Assembly (NCBI GenBank): GCA_001443495.1
Contig: LDXR01000005.1
Coordinates: 6,696 to 70,695, forward strand
Direction: 5' to 3'
DNA from: a candidate division NC10 bacterium CSP1-5
Lineage (GTDB): Bacteria; Methylomirabilota; Methylomirabilia; Methylomirabilales; CSP1-5
DNA: 64,000 nt
Shown here one piece after another: positions 47,059 to 55,356 of this stretch. The position numbers were made by a program, and so were the translations under genes. Within the stretch, counting starts at the first letter, position 1. Each line of letters starts with the position of its first letter. The notes beneath the pieces are model-generated. The model worked only from the letters and a program-made list of their open reading frames with translations, was not told where the DNA came from and did no database searches.

Positions 47059-47484
47059 TCATCCCCCCTCGAGATCCCGCGCCGCCGGGAAGGCGCCATG
47101 GTCACGCCTGGCCGCACGATGCTCTGGCTCGTCCCACTCGAGCCCCCCCTTGCGCCAGACATAGAGGAGCCCCAGGACCAGCACCAGCAGGAAGGCCCCC
47201 ATCTCCAAGAAGGCGAACCATCCGAGCTCCCGATAGATCACCGCCCAGGGGACGAGAAAGATGATCTCGATATCGAAGATGATAAAGAGCATCGCCACCA
47301 GATAGAACTTGATGGAGAACCGCTCCCGGGCGAGCCCCACCGGGGCGATGCCGCATTCGTACGGCTCGAGCTTCACCCGATCGGGCCGCCTTGGACCCAT
47401 CAGCGACGAGAGGAGGACCGAGCCTCCCGCGAAGAGGACCGCGGCGACGATGAACAGGAGGATGGGAAGATACTCGATGAGCAT
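47059..47484 (-). CDS. nuoA: Complex I subunit A, copy 1
   Basis: A 141-residue three-helix subunit. The conserved loop LEPYECGIAPVG and the helix FIIFDIEIIFLVPWAVIYRELG are present. The C-terminus is longer than usual by about 20 polar residues (EPEHRAARRDHGAFP). Unlike the usual A-B-C-D order it is followed directly by nuoEF. It comes after atpE with a terminator-like hairpin between. Confidence 0.93.
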   Translation of the reverse strand: MLIEYLPILLFIVAAVLFAGGSVLLSSLMGPRRPDRVKLEPYECGIAPVGLARERFSIKFYLVAMLFIIFDIEIIFLVPWAVIYRELGWFAFLEMGAFLLVLVLGLLYVWRKGGLEWDEPEHRAARRDHGAFPAARDLEGG

Positions 47485-47515
47485 GTGAATCTTTGTACTT
47501 ACTCCCCCAACATGA

Positions 47516-47538
47516 GAGGCCCCGGATTCCGGGGCCTC
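47516..47538 (-). terminator. Terminator-like hairpin after atpE
   Basis: GAGGCCCCGG and CCGGGGCCTC form a 10-bp perfect stem with a 3-nt loop, 9 nt after the atpE stop. The downstream strand is not U-rich, so it may pause or protect mRNA rather than end transcription. Confidence 0.5.
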
Positions 47539-47546
47539 CGCCCTTA

Positions 47547-47906
47547 TTATCCCCCTTTGACAACAATCGCGCTAAAGGGATTCGCGAATAGCAGGATCAA
47601 GGCAATCAACAGCACATAGATGGCCAAAGACTCGATGAAGGCCAGGCCGATAATCAGAGCAGTTTGGATCCGTCCTGCGGCGTTCGGTTGGCGGGCCATC
47701 CCGTCCAGGGCAGCAGATATCGCCCGCGCCTGTGCTAAGGCGGCCATGGCCGAGGCGAGAGCCATTGCGAACCCTCCGGTCAGAACCGTCACCCAGAAGA
47801 ATGTCTGCTCGCTGACTGCTCCGGCCCTCTCCGCAGCCCAGGCGAAGGTCGCAGATCCAACTACCGTGAGGAGCCCCATCACGATGCCCGTCAACTTGGA
47901 TTGCAT
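47547..47906 (-). CDS. atpE: ATP synthase F0 subunit c
   Basis: Rotor-ring subunit, 119 residues from the ATG at 47906, which has GGAGGG at good spacing; the ATG at 47912 is too close to it. The N-terminal ~28 residues look like a signal or extra helix (GLLTVVGSATFAWA). Then comes the hairpin: helix 1 with a Gln 13 residues before RQP (AQARAISAALDGMARQP), and helix 2 with the ion-binding Glu in GLAFIESLAIYVLL. The Glu is followed by Ser, as in Na+ enzymes, but other Na+ ligands are not all present. It is paired with atpB, while the F1 genes are elsewhere. Confidence 0.93.
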   Translation of the reverse strand: MQSKLTGIVMGLLTVVGSATFAWAAERAGAVSEQTFFWVTVLTGGFAMALASAMAALAQARAISAALDGMARQPNAAGRIQTALIIGLAFIESLAIYVLLIALILLFANPFSAIVVKGG

Positions 47907-47999
47907 GCCCATCCCTCCTTCCAGAAACCTCCGGTTGATTGACTCGATGAAGCCACCCCCCGCCCCGAATCTTGCCGGTCCCTGGCTTCTGCCTCTCCC

Positions 48000-48746
48000 T
48001 CAATGCGCCTCGTGGTGAGCTGCTTCTACCGCCCCGGCGATATAGATCGTCGTGAGCATCACCCAGACCAGGGTCTGGACCACGCTGGTAAAAATCGCCA
48101 GCCCCATCATGGGGAGCGGCGCGACAACGGGGACCAGGAAAAACAAAAAGAGAATCACCGCATCTTCTCCAAAGATGTTCCCGAAGAGACGAATGGTGAG
48201 GGAGACCGGCCTGGAGATGTGCCCGATGACCTCCACCATAATGAAAACAGGAATCATGATCGGACCCATGATGATCAGCAGCGGCTTTGGCAGCTCTCCC
48301 ACCGGTCCCAAGAAGTGCTTGAAGTAGGTGAGGGCCCCGACCTCGCGGACTCCGATGGTGTGATAGGCGAAAAAGGTCACAGCGGCCAGCGCTGCCGTGG
48401 TGTTGATGTTGGCCGTGGGGGACTTCATTCCGGGGATCAGCCCCAGCAGGTTGGAAAAGAGAATGAAGAGCCCCAGCGCGCCAATCAGTGGGAGGTATCG
48501 GCGGCCGTGATGTCCGATGACGCTATCGAGCAGCCCGTGAAGGATCTCGATGGTCGCCTCCATGACATTCTGGAGAGCGCTGGGGACCTCCCGAAGGCCG
48601 CGCGCCACCCGGTATGCCAGGATGGCCAGGACAAGGATCACCAGCCAGGCCATCGTCACATGGTCAGGCACAAAGCGGCCTGGCAGGCCCGGGATGAAAT
48701 TCGGAATCATGAAGAGCGCGAGATGCTCAATCGCCTCCACGATCAC
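48000..48746 (-). CDS. atpB: ATP synthase F0 subunit a
   Basis: A 248-residue stator subunit that forms the ion half-channels. The essential arginine is in SLTIRLFGNIFGED. Other family segments are LLGLIPGMKSPTANINTT and LVWVMLTTIYIAGAVE. It lies 43 nt after nuoN2 and 94 nt before atpE, so the F0 pair is inserted between the two nuo sets in the same direction. No atpF, atpI or F1 gene is visible. Confidence 0.95.
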   Translation of the reverse strand: MIVEAIEHLALFMIPNFIPGLPGRFVPDHVTMAWLVILVLAILAYRVARGLREVPSALQNVMEATIEILHGLLDSVIGHHGRRYLPLIGALGLFILFSNLLGLIPGMKSPTANINTTAALAAVTFFAYHTIGVREVGALTYFKHFLGPVGELPKPLLIIMGPIMIPVFIMVEVIGHISRPVSLTIRLFGNIFGEDAVILFLFFLVPVVAPLPMMGLAIFTSVVQTLVWVMLTTIYIAGAVEAAHHEAH

Positions 48747-48788
48747 AACCTCCGATGGAGACCTCGGATGTTACCAGGACCCTCCGTC

Positions 48789-50240
48789 TTACTTCATCAG
48801 GCCCATGAGCGAGGCCTGGGCCAAATCCAAAAACGGTCCGGGGTAGATTCCCATGATCAGTGTTCCCAACACCGCGAAGATCAACGCCGCGTAGAGGGGT
48901 CTCGACGAGCTCACCGAGACGGGCCCTGGAGATTCTAACATGTACATAACCATGGCCACGCGCATATAGTAAAAGAGAGAGATGGCGGTATTGACGGCCG
49001 CGACCACGGCCAACCAGATGTACCCGCTGTTGATGGCGGCCCCGAAGAGGTAGAACTTCCCCACGAAGCCCGCCGTGGGTGGGATCCCGGTGAGCGACAT
49101 CAGAAAGATCACCATGGCTGCAGCTGCCACGGGCCTGACCCGCGCGAGACCCGCAAAATCCTCGATGAGGTCCCCTTTCACTGTCTCGGTCCGGAGATAG
49201 ATGACCATGGCAAAGGCGCCAGCGGTCATAAACTCGTAGATGAGTACGTAGAGGAGCATGGCGGAGATTCCCTGCTCCGTTCCGACCACGAAGCCGATCA
49301 AGACATAGCCGATGTGAGCAATACTGCTGTACGCCAACATCCGCTTCATGTTCCTTTGGGCCATGGCTAACACATTCCCGACCGTCATGGTCAGGACCGA
49401 GAGGATCCAAAAGAGGACGGCCCAATCCCCCTGAATCTGGGGAATAGCCCCGAGGAAGACCCGAAGCAGCGCTGCCACCCCGGCGGCCTCCGAGCCCACC
49501 GCCAAAAAGGCGGTCACCGTGGTCATAGCCCCTTCATACACATCTGGAACGTACATATGGAAGGGGACCGCTGCAATCTTGAACCCAAAGCCCGCGGTCA
49601 GCATGACCATGGCGAGCAGGAGGGCAGGATTGCTCAGATTCATCTGGACGAGGGTGGCCGCCGTCTGCTTGATATCCAGGGTCCCGGTCAATCCATAGAG
49701 AAGGGCGATCCCGTAGAGGATCACCCCAGAGGTGAAGGCGCCCATCAGGAGGTACTTCAGGGCGGCCTCGTTGGACTTTCGATCCCGCTTGAGGAAGCCC
49801 GCAAGGACATAGATAGAGATAGACATGGTTTCCAGGCCGACGTAGAGAGAGAGAAGATTGCCCCCTGAGGCAATAAACATCATCCCCAACGTGGAAAAGA
49901 GGAGGACAGCGTAAAACTCTCCCACGGGAACGCGCTCCAACTGGAGGTAATTGATCGACATGAGGATCACAAAGAGGGTGGAGATGAGGAAGACCGCCTT
50001 GAAAAAAAGGGCGAAGTTGTCCACCAGGTACATCCCGCTGAAGGCAGAGACCGGCTCCCCAAGCTGCCAAAGCAGAAGGGCGCCGGTCCCCACGACGGCA
50101 GCCACGCTCAAACCCTCCATCCACCCCCGGCGATCCGGGACCGCGAAGGAGAGAATCAGGACGATGATCGCCATGGTGCACAGGAACACCTCGGGCAAGG
50201 CGTGGAGCGTATCAACCCCCGGATTGAAGGCCGCCGTCAT
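48789..50240 (-). CDS. nuoN: Complex I subunit N, copy 2
   Basis: A 483-residue antiporter-like subunit with about 14 helices. Conserved blocks are YVGLETMSISIYVLAGFLKRD, FGFKIAAVPFHMYVPDVYEGAMTTVTA and MLAYSSIAHIGYVLIG. It ends the second nuo set (start 5 nt after nuoM) and is followed by atpB. It differs from nuoN1 throughout, so the two are long-separated paralogues. Confidence 0.94.
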   Translation of the reverse strand: MTAAFNPGVDTLHALPEVFLCTMAIIVLILSFAVPDRRGWMEGLSVAAVVGTGALLLWQLGEPVSAFSGMYLVDNFALFFKAVFLISTLFVILMSINYLQLERVPVGEFYAVLLFSTLGMMFIASGGNLLSLYVGLETMSISIYVLAGFLKRDRKSNEAALKYLLMGAFTSGVILYGIALLYGLTGTLDIKQTAATLVQMNLSNPALLLAMVMLTAGFGFKIAAVPFHMYVPDVYEGAMTTVTAFLAVGSEAAGVAALLRVFLGAIPQIQGDWAVLFWILSVLTMTVGNVLAMAQRNMKRMLAYSSIAHIGYVLIGFVVGTEQGISAMLLYVLIYEFMTAGAFAMVIYLRTETVKGDLIEDFAGLARVRPVAAAAMVIFLMSLTGIPPTAGFVGKFYLFGAAINSGYIWLAVVAAVNTAISLFYYMRVAMVMYMLESPGPVSVSSSRPLYAALIFAVLGTLIMGIYPGPFLDLAQASLMGLMK

Positions 50241-50244
50241 CGAT

Positions 50245-51810
50245 TCACCTCTTCGGTACGGCCGAGAGGGTAGGGGAAGGCCCCCCCTCGACCACCTTGC
50301 GAGCTTTATCCAGGTGGGTGACCACCTTTTTCACCGACGGCTCTATCGCTCTGAGGAAGGGGGCAGGATACAGCCCAATCCAGAAACACAAAATGACGAT
50401 GGGAATCAGGGTCATGGCTTCCCGGAAGTTGAGATCCAAGAGGTCCGAGTTTTCCCGGTGGGTCACGATCCCAAACATGGTCCGCTGATACAGCCACAGC
50501 ATGTAGGCTGCCCCAAGGACGATCCCCGTCACCGCAAAGGCCGCCCAACGCCAGTCGACATGAAAGGCCCCCACCAGGATTAAGAACTCTCCGACGAAAC
50601 CGTTCAGGCCCGGTAATCCAATGGAGGAGAACATGATGATGGCGAAGAGGGTAGCGAAGATCGGCATCACCGTGGAAAGACCGCCAAAGTCGGCAATCAT
50701 TCGCGTATGGCGGCGGTCGTAGATCAGGCCAACGATAAGGAAGAGGGCTCCGGTCGAGAGACCGTGATTGACCATCTGCAGGACCGAGCCCTGGACCCCC
50801 TGCATATTGAGGGCAAACATCCCCAGCGTGACGAAACCCATGTGGCTCACCGAGCTAAATGCGATCAGGCGCTTCATGTCCTGCTGCACCAGGCAGACCA
50901 TCGCTCCGTAAATGATGGCCACGATGCTCAAGGTCACCATGAAGGGGACGAAGTACCAGGTGGCTTCGGGGAACATGCCGAGGTTGAAGCGGACAAAACC
51001 GTATCCCCCCATCTTCAGGAGAATCCCTGCGAGGATGACCGACCCCGCCGTGGGGGCCTCGGTGTGGGCATCGGGAAGCCAGGTGTGGAAGGGGAACATG
51101 GGGACCTTGATGGCAAAGGAGAGGAAGAAGGAGAGCCAGACCAGATTTTGGAAAGAGACGAGGCTCGGAGACCACGGGTAACTGATTTTCATCAGCTCCA
51201 GGATGTCGAAGGTATACCGCCCGGTCTGGTTTCCGGCATAGAAGTAGACCGCCAGGATGCCGAGCAGCATCACGACGCTGCCGAAGAGGGTGTATAGGAA
51301 AAACTTGATCGCCGCGTAGAGGCGGCGGGCCGGATGTCCCCAGATGCCAATGAGGAAATACATGGGGACCAATACGATCTCCCAGAAGACATAGAAGAGG
51401 AAGAAATCCAGGGCGAGGAAGACCCCGATCATTCCGGTCTCTAGCAAGAGGAGAAAGATGTAGTACTCCTTCACCCGGTCGGTAATCGAGTCCCACGAGC
51501 AGAGGACCGAGAGGGCGCTCAAAAGAGTGCTGAGGCAGACCAGCCAAAGGCTGATCCCGTCCACCCCCATGTAGTAACTCACCCCCATGGCCTCGATCCA
51601 GGAGGCCTTCTCGACCAGTTGCATCTCCCCGCTGCCAAAATCAAATAAAACGGGAAGCCACAGCGAGACGATGAAGGTGAGGACCGTGAAGAGGAGGCTC
51701 ACGCCGCGGATAAGTCCTTCCCGCTCCCGGCGAATGAAGAGGAGCAGGAGAGCGGCCAGCAGGGGGAGGAATGTGATCAGGCTGAGCAGAGGGAAATTCA
51801 GAACGTTCAT
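50245..51810 (-). CDS. nuoM: Complex I subunit M
   Basis: A 521-residue proton-pumping subunit. Motifs: YYMGVDGISLWLVCLSTLL, FYVFWEIVLVPMYFLIGIWG, FAIKVPMFPFHTWLPDAHTEAPTAGSVILAG and AFSSVSHMGFVTLG. The ATG at 51810 has the ribosome site GGAGGAGGAGG. This is the only nuoM in the window; set 1 goes straight from nuoL1 to nuoN1. Confidence 0.96.
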   Translation of the reverse strand: MNVLNFPLLSLITFLPLLAALLLLFIRREREGLIRGVSLLFTVLTFIVSLWLPVLFDFGSGEMQLVEKASWIEAMGVSYYMGVDGISLWLVCLSTLLSALSVLCSWDSITDRVKEYYIFLLLLETGMIGVFLALDFFLFYVFWEIVLVPMYFLIGIWGHPARRLYAAIKFFLYTLFGSVVMLLGILAVYFYAGNQTGRYTFDILELMKISYPWSPSLVSFQNLVWLSFFLSFAIKVPMFPFHTWLPDAHTEAPTAGSVILAGILLKMGGYGFVRFNLGMFPEATWYFVPFMVTLSIVAIIYGAMVCLVQQDMKRLIAFSSVSHMGFVTLGMFALNMQGVQGSVLQMVNHGLSTGALFLIVGLIYDRRHTRMIADFGGLSTVMPIFATLFAIIMFSSIGLPGLNGFVGEFLILVGAFHVDWRWAAFAVTGIVLGAAYMLWLYQRTMFGIVTHRENSDLLDLNFREAMTLIPIVILCFWIGLYPAPFLRAIEPSVKKVVTHLDKARKVVEGGPSPTLSAVPKR

Positions 51811-51915
51811 GGATCCTCCTCCTCCGGTTCCGGGATCAAGGTCCAATGTGTAGGATCACGCCTGTACACGCCCGCCCTCTGAAAACAATCCACCTGAGAC
51901 ATTGGACGTTCGATC

Positions 51916-53895
51916 CTATAAGACCATATATAAACTGACAATCAGAAAGATCCCCAAGACCATGGCCATCAAATAATTCTGGACGAGCCCGGTCTGCACA
52001 TACCGCCAGGTGGCACTACAGCCCTGAATGATGTCGGCGATCCTATTCACCGCGCCGTCCACGATCTTGATGTCATTCCAGTCAGAGCCGTTGCTCACCC
52101 GCATTGTCACGTCTGCCGTTCCATTCACCGCGCCGTCCACTACGTTTTCATCCACCTTCCAGAAGAGACGGCAGAACCGAAGGAACCCGTCCACGAAAAT
52201 GGCGTCGTACAGCTCATCCACATAATACTGGTGCCACAGGAGCCGATAGGCCCGCTGAAACCGCGCCGCGAGCAGCTCCGGCACGTCGCGCCAGCGCAGG
52301 TAGAGGAGGGTGCCGGCCCCGATCCCGGCCCCGGCCACGCCGAGGGAGAGGCCGGCGAGGAGCCAGGCGGAGGCGTGCCCGGCGGCCTCGGGCGCTGCGG
52401 CCAGGCTCGGGGCGAGGAACTGATGGACGAGGCCGTGCTCGGGCGGGTAGCCCAGGAGCCCCCCGACCACGACGGAGCCGAGGGCCAGCCCGAGCAGGGG
52501 GAGCGCCATGCTGGGGGGGGCGTCATGGAGGTGCCGGGCGGGGGCGGGGTCGCCGCGGAAGGGGCCTTCGAAGGTGAGGCAGTAGAGCCGGGTCATGTAG
52601 AAGGCGGTGAGGAAGGCCCCGGCGAGCCCGAGCGCCCAGAGGCCGTAGTGGCCGGTGGTGAAGGCGGCGAAGAGGATCTCGTCCTTGGACCAGAACCCGG
52701 CCAGGGGGAAGACCCCGGCATTGGCGGCTGCGCCGATGAGGAAGGTGTACGCTGTGAGCTTGAGCGGGCGCCGGAGCCCCCCCATCCGCTGGAGGTCCTG
52801 CTCCCCGTGGAGCGCATGGATGACCGCGCCCGCCCCGAGAAAGAGGAGCGCCTTGAAGAAGGCGTGGGTGGCGAGGTGGAAGATGCCGCTCGCGTAGGCT
52901 CCCACGCCGGCCCCGAGGAACATGTAGCCGAGCTGGGAGATGGTCGAGTAGGCGATCACCCGCTTGATGTCGGTCTGGACGCAGGCGATGGTGGCGGCGA
53001 AGAGGGCGGTGAGCGCCCCGATGGTGGCCACGAGCTCCAAGGTGGGGGGGGCGAGGCTGTAGAGGGGACTCGAGCGGGCGACCATGTACACCCCGGCGGT
53101 CACCATGGTGGCCGCGTGGATCAAGGCGGAGACCGGGGTCGGGCCCTCCATGGCGTCCGGGAGCCAGACGTAGAGCGGGAGCTGGGCACTCTTCCCCATG
53201 GCCCCGATGAAGAGCAGGAGCGTGATCCAGGTGACGAGGGAGACCCCCCCGACGGCCGGGGCGGTGAGCGAGGCCTGGAGCGTCGCCGTCTGCGCGAAGA
53301 TCGCGCCGTACTCCAGCGTGCCGCAGGTGGTCCAGAGCAGGAAGAGCCCGAGGAGGAAGCCGGCGTCCCCCACGCGGTTGACGAGGAAGGCCTTGTTCCC
53401 CGCATCAGTCGCCGCCTTTTTTTCATACCAGAATCCGATCAACAGATACGAGCAGAGCCCCACCCCCTCCCAGCCCAGGAACATGAAGAGATAGTTATTG
53501 GCCAGGACGAGGATCAGCATGGAGAACATGAAGAGGTTCAGGTAGGCGAAGAAGCGGGGATAGCCCGGATCGCCGTGCATGTACCCGATGGAATAGATGT
53601 GGATGAGGAGGCCCACGAAGGTCACCGTGAGCATCATCACCGTGGCGAGGGGATCGACCAGGAACCCGATCGGCACCTGGAAATGCCCGGCCACGATCCA
53701 CGGGTAGAGGTGCAGGTCGAGGGTGCGGCCGGCCACGACCTCTAGCGCGATCAGCAGGGCCACGAGAAACGAGAGGCCGGCGGCCGGGACCGCCACGAGG
53801 TGGGCCCGTTCCCGGAGATAGCTCCGGCCGAACAGCCCGTTGATCACGACCCCCACCAGGGGGAAGGCTGGTACTAACCAGATGTATTCCATCAT
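51916..53895 (-). CDS. nuoL: Complex I subunit L, copy 2
   Basis: A 659-residue proton-pumping subunit. It starts at the ATG at 53895 or the next one at 53892. The first ~560 residues match nuoL1 almost exactly at DNA level. The C-terminal ~100 residues are unique (LYDAIFVDGFLRFCRLFWKVDENVVDG) and contain the VDGAVN motif twice, 26 codons apart, encoded by an 18-bp direct repeat. Its downstream neighbour is nuoM. The sharp switch from identical to unrelated sequence suggests gene conversion. Confidence 0.95.
   Translation of the reverse strand: MMEYIWLVPAFPLVGVVINGLFGRSYLRERAHLVAVPAAGLSFLVALLIALEVVAGRTLDLHLYPWIVAGHFQVPIGFLVDPLATVMMLTVTFVGLLIHIYSIGYMHGDPGYPRFFAYLNLFMFSMLILVLANNYLFMFLGWEGVGLCSYLLIGFWYEKKAATDAGNKAFLVNRVGDAGFLLGLFLLWTTCGTLEYGAIFAQTATLQASLTAPAVGGVSLVTWITLLLFIGAMGKSAQLPLYVWLPDAMEGPTPVSALIHAATMVTAGVYMVARSSPLYSLAPPTLELVATIGALTALFAATIACVQTDIKRVIAYSTISQLGYMFLGAGVGAYASGIFHLATHAFFKALLFLGAGAVIHALHGEQDLQRMGGLRRPLKLTAYTFLIGAAANAGVFPLAGFWSKDEILFAAFTTGHYGLWALGLAGAFLTAFYMTRLYCLTFEGPFRGDPAPARHLHDAPPSMALPLLGLALGSVVVGGLLGYPPEHGLVHQFLAPSLAAAPEAAGHASAWLLAGLSLGVAGAGIGAGTLLYLRWRDVPELLAARFQRAYRLLWHQYYVDELYDAIFVDGFLRFCRLFWKVDENVVDGAVNGTADVTMRVSNGSDWNDIKIVDGAVNRIADIIQGCSATWRYVQTGLVQNYLMAMVLGIFLIVSLYMVL
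52045..52140. repeat. 18-bp direct repeat in nuoL2 3' part
   Basis: ATTCACCGCGCCGTCCAC occurs at 52045-52062 and 52123-52140, 78 bp apart (26 codons), encoding two VDGAVN segments. Confidence 0.8.
52213..53888 (-). repeat. Near-identical block shared with nuoL1 (copy B)
   Basis: Partner of 39906-41581. It starts at CTCATCCACATAATACTGG and ends at CCAGATGTATT, the same boundaries as copy A. Confidence 0.9.
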
Positions 53896-53904
53896 GGATC
53901 TATC

Positions 53905-53984
53905 GTCCAATGTCCAAAGTCCACGGTCTCACTGCAAGAGATCGCGGCTACCATTCGGTCGACCCTCGACGTTGGACTTTGGAC
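53905..53984. repeat. Inverted heptamer array between nuoK2 and nuoL2
   Basis: GTCCAAT and GTCCAAA units on the left; GTCCAAAGTCCA (53912-53923) pairs perfectly with TGGACTTTGGAC (53973-53984). The right arm ends 8 nt from the nuoK2 stop. Confidence 0.8.
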
Positions 53985-53991
53985 CTCTCGG

Positions 53992-54300
53992 TTACCATTT
54001 CATCAGGTTGATCTCATCGACGTTCACGGTCTTGAAGTTGCGATAGAGTCCAAGGACGATGGCCAGTCCCACCGCCGCCTCGGCTGCAGCCACGGTGATG
54101 ACGAAGATGGCAAAGACCTGGCCGTCCAGGGTCGAGTTGGGCAGATACCGGGACAGGGCAATGAAGTTCACGTTGACCGCGTTCAGCATCAGCTCAACCG
54201 CCATCAGGATGGCAATCGCATTGCGTCGGGTGAGGGCACCAAACATCCCTACCCCGAAGAGGAGAGCCCCCAGGGTGAGATAGTAAGACAGAGGGATCAT
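53992..54300 (-). CDS. nuoK: Complex I subunit K, copy 2
   Basis: A 102-residue, three-helix subunit ([18 protein letters not shown]). The conserved glutamates are in [13 protein letters not shown] and [11 protein letters not shown]. The frame extends upstream to 54615, but that part overlaps nuoJ2 in another frame and is not real. It starts 4 nt after the nuoJ2 stop. Confidence 0.94.
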   Translation of the reverse strand: MIPLSYYLTLGALLFGVGMFGALTRRNAIAILMAVELMLNAVNVNFIALSRYLPNSTLDGQVFAIFVITVAAAEAAVGLAIVLGLYRNFKTVNVDEINLMKW

Positions 54301-54304
54301 TCCA

Positions 54305-54793
54305 CTACTCTCCTTCCCGCCGGGCCAGGATAATCGCCCCAACCATCGCGGCGAGCAGCAGCACGGAGGCCACCTCAAAGGGAAGGACATGGGTCGTGAG
54401 GAGGAGCCGCCCAAGGGTAGACGTGGTCTCCCGAGTGGCCGGCGCTTGGCCAGAGATCTGGATGCCCACGAGGGAGGCGTAGATGAGAATGGCCGTAGTC
54501 CCCACTGCGACCACGGCACTCGCCCCGACCTGCTCGTTAAAGACCTCGGCGCCAGAGGCGATCCGGGTGGTGAGCATGATGGCAAACAGGAGGAGGATGG
54601 TGATCCCGCCGACATAGATGAGGACCTGGACGGCGGCTAAGAACTCGGCATCCAGAAGGACGTAGATCCCGGCCACGCCGCAAAAAGAAAAGATCAGGGC
54701 GACGGCGGAGTGGACGATATTTCGCGCCAAGACCACCAGCAGCGCGGCAGCCACGGTAAAGACCGCTAGGGCAAAGAAGAAGACTTCCGTCAC
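54305..54793 (-). CDS. nuoJ: Complex I subunit J, copy 2
   Basis: A 162-residue, five-helix subunit. The [20 protein letters not shown] helix and the C-terminal [23 protein letters not shown] are typical. GTG start with GAGGGGG upstream. It lies between nuoI and nuoK2 in the standard order. Confidence 0.94.
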   Translation of the reverse strand: MTEVFFFALAVFTVAAALLVVLARNIVHSAVALIFSFCGVAGIYVLLDAEFLAAVQVLIYVGGITILLLFAIMLTTRIASGAEVFNEQVGASAVVAVGTTAILIYASLVGIQISGQAPATRETTSTLGRLLLTTHVLPFEVASVLLLAAMVGAIILARREGE

Positions 54794-54813
54794 CCCATCC
54801 CCCTCGGCGGGTG

Positions 54814-55341
54814 TTAGGCCTTGCGCGCCTGCTTTCCAGCGCCTGCGGGAGGCGGCGCCTTCACCCCTGCTCCTGCCGGGGAGCGGGGACTCATAATGGT
54901 GGGATAGAAGCCGTCGGCGTGCATCGTCTCCATGTCGTAGACGAGACTGGTTCGACTGAACCCGCCCAGTTCGTACATGCCGGTGTACATGGAGATGGCG
55001 TCAAAGGGACAGACCTCGACACAGAGGTTGCAATACATGCAGAGGTTATGATCAATGACGAACCACTTGGGCCGGCGTGCCTTCCCCTTCCCCTCCCCCT
55101 CCAGGTGGATGCAGTTGGCGGGACAGATCCGGGCACACATGTCGCAGGCGGTGCACTTGAGCTCCTTCGAGTCCAGATCAATGGTCAGCACATGTCGGGT
55201 GAGCGCCCGGACCGGGAGCTGCCGCTTCTCCTCAGGATACTGGACCGTTACCGCCCGGGTAAACAGGTACCGGAGCGTAATCTGCATCGAGAGGATGATG
55301 CTCCAGAAGCCTCCCCACAGCTCTCGGAGATATCGCCACAT
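54814..55341 (-). CDS. nuoI: Complex I subunit I (8Fe ferredoxin)
   Basis: A 175-residue peripheral-arm protein that holds clusters N6a and N6b. Two typical eight-iron motifs are seen: CTACDMCARICPANC and CMYCNLCVEVCPFDA. The N-terminal amphipathic helix is present, and the C-terminus is extended by an alanine/proline-rich tail (SPAGAGVKAPPPAGAGK). It is the only nuoI in the window. Confidence 0.96.
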   Translation of the reverse strand: MWRYLRELWGGFWSIILSMQITLRYLFTRAVTVQYPEEKRQLPVRALTRHVLTIDLDSKELKCTACDMCARICPANCIHLEGEGKGKARRPKWFVIDHNLCMYCNLCVEVCPFDAISMYTGMYELGGFSRTSLVYDMETMHADGFYPTIMSPRSPAGAGVKAPPPAGAGKQARKA

Positions 55342-55356
55342 CTTCTTCTTCGCCCC

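Noticed and set aside
39906-53888. Assembly duplication as the explanation for the two nuoL copies
   Set aside because: Both copies carry internal substitutions, different 3' ends and different neighbouring genes, so a simple duplicated contig does not fit, although long reads should confirm.
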